Shown here in pieces: positions 1 to 6,288 of a stretch of DNA of 6,636 nt. Positions within the stretch are counted from its first letter, which is position 1. The number at the start of each line of letters is the position of its first letter. Below the pieces are notes generated by a model. That model was given only the letters and a program-made list of their open reading frames with translations. It searched no databases and was not told the DNA's origin. The position numbers and the translations under genes were made by a program. The DNA comes from Gp22-AA3 sp964384905 (GTDB lineage Bacteria > Acidobacteriota > Polarisedimenticolia > Gp22-AA2), in the NCBI GenBank assembly GCA_964384905.1, contig CAYLND010000196.1:1-6636 (forward strand), written 5' to 3'.

Positions 1-141
1 CACCTCCTGTTGGGCCTACTCCGCGAGGAAGAAGGCATCGGCGGGAAGATTCTCCCGAGCCTCGGCGCCAATCTCCTGACTGCCCGCCAGTTTCCCGTCT
101 CGTTCCGACGGAAGGACGCGCCCCCGGAGCGCGATCGGTGA
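1..141 (+). CDS. Clp N-terminal (Clp_N) domain protein, C-terminal end only
   Basis: The last 46 codons of a gene that begins before the window. The visible residues open with HLLLGLLREEEGIGGKILPS followed by LGANL. This matches the second half of a Clp_N repeat (EHLLLGLLREEEGVA..VL..LGV), the substrate- and adaptor-binding module at the N-terminus of ClpA/ClpC ATPases. The chain stops about 20 residues after the repeat, with a basic tail (SFRRKDAPPERDR), so no AAA+ ATPase module follows. It is therefore probably a short stand-alone Clp_N protein rather than a ClpC unfoldase, although the upstream part is not visible. Its TGA overlaps the GTG start of the next gene (GTGA), which implies co-transcription and translational coupling. 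Family assignment is from the motif; function beyond adaptor or substrate binding is unknown. Confidence 0.8.
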   Translation, partial: HLLLGLLREEEGIGGKILPSLGANLLTARQFPVSFRRKDAPPERDR

Positions 142-524
142 TCGCAGCTCGCGGCGCTCGATCGGCCGGGCGGCTCGACCTCGGCCGCCGCGGCGAAGAG
201 GCGGCCGGGCGCCATCTCGAGACCCTCGGCTGCCGCATCATCGAGCGCGGATATCGCACCCGCGCCGGCGAAATCGACTTTATCGTCCGCGACAGCGGCG
301 CCATCGTCTTCGTCGAGGTCAAGACGCGCTCGTCGCTGTCATGCGGCCGCCCCGCCGAGGCGGTCGATGCCCGGAAGCGCGCCCGGATCGCCCGCGCCGC
401 CGCGCTCTACCTGGCCCGCTTCGGCGGCCCGGAGGTCGCCTGCCGCTTCGACGTCGTCGAGGTGATCGAAGGCCCCGCCGGCGCCCTCGCCGTCCGGCTG
501 ATCCGCGACGCCTTCCAGGTCTGA
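138..524 (+). CDS. yraN: YraN family (UPF0102) endonuclease-fold protein
   Basis: A 128-residue protein covering the whole usual length of the UPF0102/YraN family. It has the family landmarks in order: GRRGEEAAGRHLETLG near residues 16-31 (E20), GEIDFIV at 44-50 (E45, D47), VEVKTR at 59-64 (E60, K62), and a downstream AVDARKRARIARAAALYL helix. D47 and E60-x-K62 form a PD-(D/E)XK-type nuclease core. The family is widespread and usually sits in housekeeping neighbourhoods; its cellular role is not firmly established, and a link to Holliday-junction or DNA processing is inferred from the fold. The start is GTG at 138, overlapping the upstream TGA by four bases, which favours reinitiation. The next 100 bases hold the tRNA-Gly promoter, so the operon ends here, although I see no clear terminator. 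Confidence 0.95.
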   Translation: MIAARGARSAGRLDLGRRGEEAAGRHLETLGCRIIERGYRTRAGEIDFIVRDSGAIVFVEVKTRSSLSCGRPAEAVDARKRARIARAAALYLARFGGPEVACRFDVVEVIEGPAGALAVRLIRDAFQV

Positions 525-566
525 CCGCCGCGCCCCACCCGGCTCGCGTCCGCTCCGGCCCGCTTC

Positions 567-596
567 TTGACAGTCGCGGGAAGCGCTCGGTAAGAT
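567..596 (+). promoter_or_regulatory. Sigma70-type promoter of tRNA-Gly
   Basis: A perfect -35 box TTGACA (567-572) is separated by 18 bases from TAAGAT (591-596), a 5/6 match to TATAAT. Transcription would start near 603, about 23 bases before the tRNA. The tRNA-Cys promoter downstream has the same layout. Confidence 0.8.
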
Positions 597-625
597 CACC
601 CTCCGCCCGGCGCTCCCGGGCGTCA

Positions 626-2004
<1,379 letters not shown>

Positions 2005-2008
2005 GGAT

Positions 2009-2185
2009 CTACCCCTCGCCCCCGGTGCCCTTCCGCTGCTCGTCCTCCCGAATGCTGAGGAGCACCCTCACCAGCCGCTGGGCGACGAGGACCGGATCCT
2101 CATCTGGGAGAAGATCGAACTGAGCGATCTTCGGCTCCTCGTTGTCGATGGCGAGGGTGATGGTCAGGCGGCGGACGGGGGCCAT
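2009..2185 (-). CDS. Small protein of unknown function in the integrase operon
   Basis: A 58-codon ORF starting at ATG 2183-2185 and ending with TAG at 2009-2011, four bases before the integrase GTG. The integrase ribosome binding site lies inside its last codons, so the two are probably translationally coupled. The product begins MAPVRRLTITLAIDNEE and has a short beta-like opening, an acidic middle (LLPDEDP) and a helical stretch (VLVAQRLVRVLLSIREDEQRK). It is acidic overall, with no recognisable motif. Its position between a DNA-binding protein and the integrase suggests a role in recombination directionality or regulation, but its sequence does not look like a known excisionase (no winged-helix MerR/Xis pattern). 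Its ribosome binding site is weak (AGG about 12 bases upstream), so coupling to the upstream gene, whose stop is 9 bases away, may drive its translation. Confidence 0.6.
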   Translation of the reverse strand: MAPVRRLTITLAIDNEEPKIAQFDLLPDEDPVLVAQRLVRVLLSIREDEQRKGTGGEG

Positions 2186-2194
2186 GAGCTGGTG

Positions 2195-2410
2195 CTACCT
2201 GCTGGGCTTCCTGACGCGAAGTTCCGCGCGGCGCTGGGCGAGATCCACGGCGGTCATCACCGCGTCGTGGACGAATCGCTGCACCCCGCCCCACCCGGCA
2301 GCGGCACGGACTTGGTCGCGCTCGGCGGTGGTGAGGCGGGTGGTGAGGACGAAGAGGGGCTCCTGGGGCGGCTGCGCCGCGCTGGGGGCGGACTTCGGCT
2401 TCTTGGCCAT
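2195..2410 (-). CDS. Probable ribbon-helix-helix DNA-binding protein
   Basis: A 71-residue basic protein. The start at ATG 2408-2410 is chosen because AGGAGG lies five bases upstream; an in-frame ATG at 2452 would add 14 residues but has no such site. After a disordered Lys/Pro-rich N-terminus comes a strand-like LFVLTTRLT (19-27), helix A (about 28-38, AERDQVRAAAG) and helix B (about 42-60, VQRFVHDAVMTAVDLAQRR). This strand-helix-helix order and the RLTxxERDxV pattern resemble CopG/Arc-type ribbon-helix-helix proteins, which bind operators as dimers through the strand. It is first in the operon with the 58-codon gene and the integrase, so it could regulate integration or its own promoter. 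Other options are a relaxosome accessory protein or an antitoxin; no partner toxin is seen. Confidence 0.68.
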   Translation of the reverse strand: MAKKPKSAPSAAQPPQEPLFVLTTRLTTAERDQVRAAAGWGGVQRFVHDAVMTAVDLAQRRAELRVRKPSR

Positions 2411-2457
2411 GTGGGCCTCCTGCGCCCGGGGGATGGGCGGTCGGCAATTCATGGCTT

Positions 2458-2475
2458 GAAGTCCGGAGGAAGTCC
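2458..2475. repeat. Direct repeat GAAGTCC spaced 11 bp apart
   Basis: Two exact copies of GAAGTCC begin at 2458 and 2469, an 11-base period (about one helical turn), upstream of the ribbon-helix-helix gene. Tandem sites at this spacing are typical of ribbon-helix-helix operators, so autoregulation is possible. The repeat is short and could be chance. Confidence 0.3.
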
Positions 2476-2528
2476 AGTGGAAATGCGGGCTTCGACGGCA
2501 TCAGGAGAGTGCGAATGCCAGTCGCCGC

Positions 2529-2554
2529 GTCGGTTCCGCCTTTCCCGAACCGAC
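2529..2554. repeat. 8-bp perfect inverted repeat in the divergent control region
   Basis: GTCGGTTC (2529-2536) and GAACCGAC (2547-2554) form a perfect inverted repeat around a 10-base spacer. No T run follows on either strand, so a terminator is unlikely. Its place between divergent genes suggests an operator or a leader hairpin of the leftward transcript. Confidence 0.4.
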
Positions 2555-2593
2555 CAGAATTGCTTCTCTCCTTGCGGCAAACGAAGCGCTCTA

Positions 2594-2621
2594 TTGACAG
2601 GTATGTTGAATCCGATCTAGA
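2594..2621 (+). promoter_or_regulatory. Probable promoter of the rightward cargo genes
   Basis: A perfect -35 TTGACA (2594-2599) is followed after 16 bases by TCTAGA (2616-2621), a weak -10. The stretch from 2590 to 2650 is clearly AT-richer than its surroundings. TCTAGA recurs at 2629-2634 (ATCTAGA direct repeat 13 bases apart). The -35 is convincing; the exact -10 is not. Confidence 0.5.
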
Positions 2622-2630
2622 GTTTGAATC

Positions 2631-2649
2631 TAGACAAGAAATTTGTCTA
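2631..2649. promoter_or_regulatory. Palindromic operator candidate before the cargo operon
   Basis: TAGACAA (2631-2637) and TTGTCTA (2643-2649) are a perfect 7-bp inverted repeat with a GAAAT centre. It ends four bases before the AGGAGG ribosome binding site and sits just downstream of the predicted -10. A dimeric repressor bound here would block the rightward promoter; a hairpin in the mRNA could instead limit ribosome access. The winged-helix proteins encoded downstream, or the ribbon-helix-helix protein, are candidate binders. Confidence 0.5.
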
Positions 2650-2664
2650 CATAGGAGGTACAAG

Positions 2665-3228
2665 ATGGCGGAACAGTTCGAAGGCGAATTCGACGTGGCG
2701 AAGGGCATTCTCACTCTCCTGAAACCGTTGAAGCCCGCACGGCGCGCGGTTGTCCTCCGGATGGTGATCGAGCAGCAGAGGGCATCCATACCGGCAGGTG
2801 ACCAGTCAGGAGTCGACACCCGAGCCGATGACGCGGGCTTCGGCCCGATGCCGCCGGCATCCCTCGCGGGAAGGAAGCAGAGCCCCAAGGACTGGTTCGC
2901 AGGGAAGCGGCCGATGAAGGGGAACCAGCGGATGGCGTGCCTGGGGTACTACCTGACCCGGTTCGAGAACACCGACACGTTCAAGACGAAGGACTTGACG
3001 GCGCTCAATATCAGGGCGGCCCAGCCGAAGTTCACCAGCGCCGCGGTGTTCGCCAAGGACGCGATCAAGTGCGGGTACTTCGTCCACGCCGGTGGTGGGA
3101 AACGACAGATGACCACCCTCGGCGACAAGGTTGTCGAGGCTCTCCCTGACCAGGTGAAGGTCCGCGAAGTGCTGGAAGAGTACGCCCACACCCGGAAGTG
3201 GAGTGTCGGTCGCAAGAAGGGTGCGTAG
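2665..3228 (+). CDS. Conserved hypothetical protein with probable winged-helix C-terminal domain
   Basis: A 187-residue protein. The start at ATG 2665 is chosen for a perfect AGGAGG (2653-2658) six bases upstream; an in-frame GTG at 2509 lies upstream of the promoter and palindrome and is unlikely. Residues 10-37 (DVAKGILTLLKPLKPARRAVV) form a short helical motif often seen at the N-terminus of uncharacterised bacterial proteins. Residues 40-75 are low-complexity linker. Residues 77-165 hold helices and a beta-wing-like pattern: GYYLTRF, FKTKDLTALN, AVFAKDAIKCGYFVHAGGGKRQMTTLGDKVVEALPD. The KRQMTTLGDKVVEAL end resembles the wing and last helix of winged-helix domains. No enzyme motif is seen. 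Its stop is followed with no gap by the TTG of the HEPN-like gene, so the two are translated together. It could be a regulator or structural partner of that protein. Function unknown. Confidence 0.8.
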   Translation: MAEQFEGEFDVAKGILTLLKPLKPARRAVVLRMVIEQQRASIPAGDQSGVDTRADDAGFGPMPPASLAGRKQSPKDWFAGKRPMKGNQRMACLGYYLTRFENTDTFKTKDLTALNIRAAQPKFTSAAVFAKDAIKCGYFVHAGGGKRQMTTLGDKVVEALPDQVKVREVLEEYAHTRKWSVGRKKGA

Positions 3229-4026
3229 TTGGACCCATCAACGGCTCTTTCGGGAATTCCGCCTGGTCTCCGGCAAGACCTGCTCGACGCCTTCACAGAG
3301 ATCGTGCGGAATTTCCGGGAGCACCGCTGGGAGCCTTCAGAACTGAACGGTGGGAAACTCTGCGAGGCCGTCCACACGATCTTGCGGGGTCATGTCGACG
3401 GTCGGATGCCGCCGAAGGCGAGGAAGCCGTCGAACATGGTCGAGGCATGTCACGCGTTGGAGAAGGCGGACAAGACCCAATTCCCACGGTCTGTCCGGAT
3501 TCAGATCCCGCGCGTGATCATGGGCCTGTACGAGATCAGGAACAATCGAGGCGTCGGACATGTCGGTGGGGACGTGGATCCCAACCACATGGACGCTCGG
3601 GTCGTGCTCGAATCCGCGAAGTGGGTGATGGCGGAGCTCGTTCGCGTCTTCCATGATCTCACCACCCAGGAGGCCACGGATGTGGTGAACGCGCTGGTCG
3701 AAAGGACCGTGCCCATCGTCTGGGAGGTCGGTGCGCAGAAACGCGTCCTCCAGTCCAAGCTCTCGAAGAGAGATCAGACGCTCCTGCTTCTGTATGCGAC
3801 GACCGGCCCGGTGAAGGAAGTGGACCTCTTCTCCTGGGTAGAGTCTTCGAACAAGTCGGTCTATCGTCGCGACATCCTCAGCCCTCTTCACGGTGAGCGG
3901 CTGATCGAGTTCGACCGGAATGCGGGACTGGTCCACTTGTCGCCGACCGGCACAGCATACGTGGAGGAGAACCTGCCGCTTGATCTGCTGAACTCGAATC
4001 AGAGAGCCCCAGCAGCGAGCGCCTAG
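3229..4026 (+). CDS. HEPN-like (abortive-infection type) protein with C-terminal winged helix
   Basis: A 265-residue protein starting at TTG 3229, directly after the upstream TAG; GAAGGG (3216-3221) sits seven bases upstream and supports this rare start. The N-terminal half is helical, with WEPSELNGGKLCEAV (34-48) and EIRNNRGVGHVGGD (102-115). R104-N105-x5-H111 has the spacing of the RN-x5-H motif of Abi_C and related HEPN domains, which act as metal-independent RNases in abortive infection and toxin systems. Residues 172-250 (KRDQTLLLLYATTGPVKEVDL ahead of a basic helix, LIEFDRNAGLVHLSPTGTAYV) look like a winged helix that could bind DNA or sense a ligand. HEPN assignment rests on this motif and helical context. 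It could instead be a non-catalytic HEPN scaffold or a transcriptional regulator. Co-translation with the 187-residue protein suggests a pair, such as effector and inhibitor. Confidence 0.72.
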   Translation: MDPSTALSGIPPGLRQDLLDAFTEIVRNFREHRWEPSELNGGKLCEAVHTILRGHVDGRMPPKARKPSNMVEACHALEKADKTQFPRSVRIQIPRVIMGLYEIRNNRGVGHVGGDVDPNHMDARVVLESAKWVMAELVRVFHDLTTQEATDVVNALVERTVPIVWEVGAQKRVLQSKLSKRDQTLLLLYATTGPVKEVDLFSWVESSNKSVYRRDILSPLHGERLIEFDRNAGLVHLSPTGTAYVEENLPLDLLNSNQRAPAASA

Positions 4027-4085
4027 AACTCCTCCGGCGCACCCGCCTGCCGCCACGGCGCTGCCGACTCCCCAACACGCTGACG

Positions 4086-4109
4086 CCCCGATCCAGCGAT
4101 GGGTCGGGG
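4086..4109 (+). terminator. Hairpin downstream of the two-gene operon, weak terminator candidate
   Basis: CCCCGATCC (4086-4094) pairs with GGGTCGGGG (4101-4109) with one T-G wobble and an AGCGAT loop, about 60 bases after the HEPN-like gene. The following bases (TTGCTCGTT) are only modestly T-rich, so termination may be partial or factor-dependent. Confidence 0.45.
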
Positions 4110-4143
4110 TTGCTCGTTACGGGGCGCGCTCCGCCGACACCGC

Positions 4144-4248
4144 ATGGTAAAATCCGCGCGACTGACGAGCAGGATCGGCGGACGAGATTCCAAGACCGGG
4201 CGGCTCATCCCCGTCAAGGAGAACTACAGGCGGCCCGCAACAACCTAG
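4144..4248 (+). CDS. Possible 34-residue small protein
   Basis: A short ORF from ATG 4144 to TAG 4246-4248 between the operon-end hairpin and the nuclease-like gene. The product, with GGRDSKTGRLIPVKENYRRP and a final ATT, recalls small proteins of plasmids and chromosomes that carry an R-D-x-K-T-G-R-F/L-(V/I) core followed by a basic stretch and a P-x-T-T end; their function is unknown. The sequence resemblance is the main argument. Against it, no good ribosome binding site precedes the ATG, and a TAAAAT box overlaps the first codons. An in-frame ATG at 4099 inside the hairpin would add 15 arginine-rich residues and is less likely. Confidence 0.4.
   Translation: MVKSARLTSRIGGRDSKTGRLIPVKENYRRPATT
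4148..4153 (+). promoter_or_regulatory. Isolated -10-like box in the intergenic spacer
   Basis: TAAAAT matches TATAAT at 5/6 and lies about 170 bases before the nuclease-like gene, flanked by an 8-bp inverted repeat (TCCGCCGA at 4130-4137, TCGGCGGA at 4175-4182). No -35 is visible at the right distance. The surrounding GTAAAATC also occurs at the tRNA-Cys -10. It could drive the next gene, or it could simply be codons 2-4 of the small ORF that starts at 4144. Confidence 0.25.
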
Positions 4249-4322
4249 CGCGAGCACATCCCGCTGCCAGGGCGCCGTGACACCGGGGAGGGGTGGCATC
4301 AAGAAATAAGGAGCGGCCGGAC

Positions 4323-5330
4323 ATGGACCAGACGACCCTTCAACTTCGAGTTGAGGACCAGCGCAATCCAGTTGCTGACGAGGTGTCTGCACTGACCGCT
4401 GTCGTCCGTCCCATCCTCGAAGCAACGATGTACGCCCTGAAGAACGAGATCGTTCAGAAGGTGGGAGGCCACGACAAGGTCACCCTCGATCTCCTCGCGC
4501 GCCTCTACAATCCCGGTGACGGGGACTGCGGTATCTGCTTTGAGTGGGCCGTTCACGATGCGATGAATCGTCGTGACCCCCTCATTCTCGATCGGATCGT
4601 CGACGCCATGAAGCGGCACTGTTTCGTGCCAGGGAATCAGCCAGCGTCGATCCTCTTCGGGGCTGAGAAGACCGGGGCACTGAAGCTGATCGACACCGCC
4701 AAGGACCGGCTCACCGACGAGTCCCGCGTGCTCGTGGGCGAGGTAGGCCAGCCCGCCAAGCTGAAACGATACATCAACATGCTCGCTGCGGCCTTCAGAC
4801 GTCCGCAGGTACGGCTCGGACTCCCGTACAGCATCTCCGGCCTGTGGAAGGCGGATTTGTTCGTCGGACATACGGATTCCGACCGGTGGATTGGAACGTC
4901 CGTCAAGATCAACCCGAAGGATCTTGAACCGGCGAGAGGTCTTCGCCTCGGGATCGTACCCTCCAGACAGGGACAGAGCGACAAGACGTTCAGGGACGAA
5001 CAGAAGAACCTGGTGGTTTGTCCTATTCCACATGACGCGTCGTTCATGGAGGTGTTCTATCAGGGCTGGGGGATCGTGCAGCAGTTCATCGCCGCTGACG
5101 CGCGCCTTCCGAAGGAGGTCGCGCTACCCCGTCCTCCTGAACGACAGGTTGCTAAGTACCTCGCCGATCGTAGGGAGTTTCCGGTCCTCGAAGTCGTGGA
5201 GGCGCTGCGACCCCTGAGCCAGCCCGAGCTACTCGTCACGCGCACGCTCACGGCCGATTTGATCTCACGGCGAGAAGAAGCAAGTAGAGTGGGTGCCGTG
5301 ATTGCTCCCCAGGCTAAGACGACGAAGTGA
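4323..5330 (+). CDS. Uncharacterised protein, possible variant PD-(D/E)XK nuclease
   Basis: A 335-residue soluble protein. ATG 4323 is chosen because TAAGGAG (4307-4313) lies nine bases upstream; an in-frame GTG at 4293 is less well served. Residues 40-90 are helical and hold GDGDCGICFEWAVHDAM with E74. Residues 172-197 read SGLWKADLFVG, a variable loop, then WIGTSVKIN. The D178-x16-K195 pattern with flanking hydrophobic strands resembles the D...(D/E)xK core of restriction-type nucleases, but serine (S193) replaces the usual acidic residue; E74 could supply it. Residues 205-260 (GLRLGIVPSR, NLVVCPIPHDASFMEVFYQGWGIV) look highly ordered and family-specific, and 270-300 contain FPVLEVVEALRPLSQPELLV. 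No helicase, methylase or membrane segment is present. I do not recognise a named family. With the HEPN-like gene just upstream it may be the nuclease arm of a defence cassette; this is inference. Confidence 0.75.
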   Translation: MDQTTLQLRVEDQRNPVADEVSALTAVVRPILEATMYALKNEIVQKVGGHDKVTLDLLARLYNPGDGDCGICFEWAVHDAMNRRDPLILDRIVDAMKRHCFVPGNQPASILFGAEKTGALKLIDTAKDRLTDESRVLVGEVGQPAKLKRYINMLAAAFRRPQVRLGLPYSISGLWKADLFVGHTDSDRWIGTSVKINPKDLEPARGLRLGIVPSRQGQSDKTFRDEQKNLVVCPIPHDASFMEVFYQGWGIVQQFIAADARLPKEVALPRPPERQVAKYLADRREFPVLEVVEALRPLSQPELLVTRTLTADLISRREEASRVGAVIAPQAKTTK

Positions 5331-5554
5331 GCGTCTACGGCTTTTCCTCTCGCCCGACTCGCACGCTCGCCGCGCCGCTCCTTGGCGCGGTCATCATCCT
5401 CTGAGCCCCGCTGCCCATCGCGCAATCCCTCGCAGTTCCCACGATCCATTGTCCCTCGGTGTGTCCCGCGCTTCAGGAGTGAGTGTCGGTTGCATCTGAC
5501 CCCGCTTCGCGGTAGATCTTCTCCAACCCAATCGACCTTCAGAGGAGGGGACCC
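5331..5554. other. Intergenic spacer with a GC-rich hairpin
   Basis: This stretch of 224 bases has no convincing gene. It holds a perfect 7-bp inverted repeat, CCGCGCC (5370-5376) and GGCGCGG (5384-5390), about 40 bases after the nuclease-like gene. No T run follows, so it may be a factor-dependent terminator. A weak TTGCAT (5490-5495) and TAGATC (5513-5518) pair, 17 bases apart, could be the promoter of the secreted-protein gene, but each box matches consensus at only about three of six positions. Confidence 0.35.
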
Positions 5555-6202
5555 ATGCGAAGCATCAGGATCTGGGGCATTACCATCGCGTTGCTCGGTG
5601 CTGTGCTGCTGGCTGACGGACCACGAGCGCAGCGTCTGCGACCCGAAGCCATCACCCGGACCCCGAGTCAGGTCGAGGTGACGAACTTCCCCGCCGTGCA
5701 GGGGGTGAGCGGGACGGTGAACGTCGGGAATCTACCGGCGGTTCAGACGGTTGGTGGGACGGTCGCGGTCGGGAACTTGCCGCTCGACGCGGATGGTAAC
5801 GTGAGGGTCGCAACATCGGCACCCTCCGTCGCTCCGACATTTCAAGTCGTCAAGCTCTTCGAGGGTGTGGTGGTCACAGTCGGAGGAGATATTATCAGGT
5901 CGGCACCCTTCCAAATTGCAGACTGGCACGCAGCGTTCGCGTTTGTGCGGATTACCTCCTCGGACGGCTCCTACAACCAGATCTGTCCCGCACCAATCGT
6001 GGAGGAGGGTACGGACGACCTCTTCGCAGATATTGACGTGTTCTCAGTTAACGGGATCTGCCTGCCGCCGGGTTTAACCCGCACTACTGTTGTATCTGTC
6101 CCTATTATGGGGCCGGAAATTAGGATTCGCCTCTCTGCGGGTGGGCAGGGAGGTGCAACTGCAACAGTTGATGTCTGGCTATTCGCAACCCAGAGCAAAT
6201 AG
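5555..6202 (+). CDS. Secreted hypothetical protein with a 15-residue tandem repeat
   Basis: A 215-residue protein. ATG 5555 follows a strong GAGGAGGGG site. Residues 1-26 form a classical signal peptide: basic MRSIRIW, hydrophobic GITIALLGAVLLA, then cleavage probably after GPRAQ. Residues 40-84 carry a tandem repeat with a 15-residue period and consensus V-x-V-x-N-(F/L)-P-A-V-Q-x-V-x-G-T (40-54, 55-69, and a degenerate third copy 70-84). Such NLPAVQ-x-V-x-GTV repeats occur in phage tail-like and secreted proteins and probably form a beta-solenoid or adhesive stalk. The remainder (about 95-215) is beta-rich, with two cysteines (C144, C169) that could form a disulphide outside the cytoplasm. 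The second half is less GC-rich than neighbouring genes, hinting at a different origin. No enzymatic motif is seen; function unknown. Confidence 0.85.
   Translation: MRSIRIWGITIALLGAVLLADGPRAQRLRPEAITRTPSQVEVTNFPAVQGVSGTVNVGNLPAVQTVGGTVAVGNLPLDADGNVRVATSAPSVAPTFQVVKLFEGVVVTVGGDIIRSAPFQIADWHAAFAFVRITSSDGSYNQICPAPIVEEGTDDLFADIDVFSVNGICLPPGLTRTTVVSVPIMGPEIRIRLSAGGQGGATATVDVWLFATQSK
5672..5806 (+). repeat. 45-bp coding tandem repeat, about three copies
   Basis: Three consecutive 45-base units (5672-5716, 5717-5761, 5762-5806) encode the 15-residue repeats of the secreted protein. The protein pattern is well kept in the first two units, but the DNA has drifted at wobble positions, so the repeat looks maintained by selection on the protein and not recently duplicated. 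Confidence 0.75.
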
Positions 6203-6288
6203 CCTGGCCTCGGAGGGCGTCCGGGTTGGGGTAGGATTGGGGGAATGGCGCGGACCGGCAGCCAGCCGCTGACGCCGGGCGCACTTAC

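Noticed and set aside
2509..2664. N-terminal extension of the 187-residue protein to GTG 2509
   Set aside because: The extension would be encoded by the promoter and operator region, while ATG 2665 has a perfectly spaced AGGAGG.
2100..2888. Long minus-strand frame across the control region and small genes
   Set aside because: It crosses a promoter, palindromes and two better-supported starts with AGGAGG sites, and its translation is low-complexity at the C-terminus.
4299..5033. Minus-strand frame opposite the nuclease-like gene
   Set aside because: Antisense shadow; the plus-strand frame has a good ribosome binding site and a continuous, globular-looking protein.
5327..5404. 25-codon GTG ORF overlapping the end of the nuclease-like gene in a GTGA junction
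   Set aside because: Very short, contains the GC-rich hairpin, and has no recognisable feature beyond the overlap.
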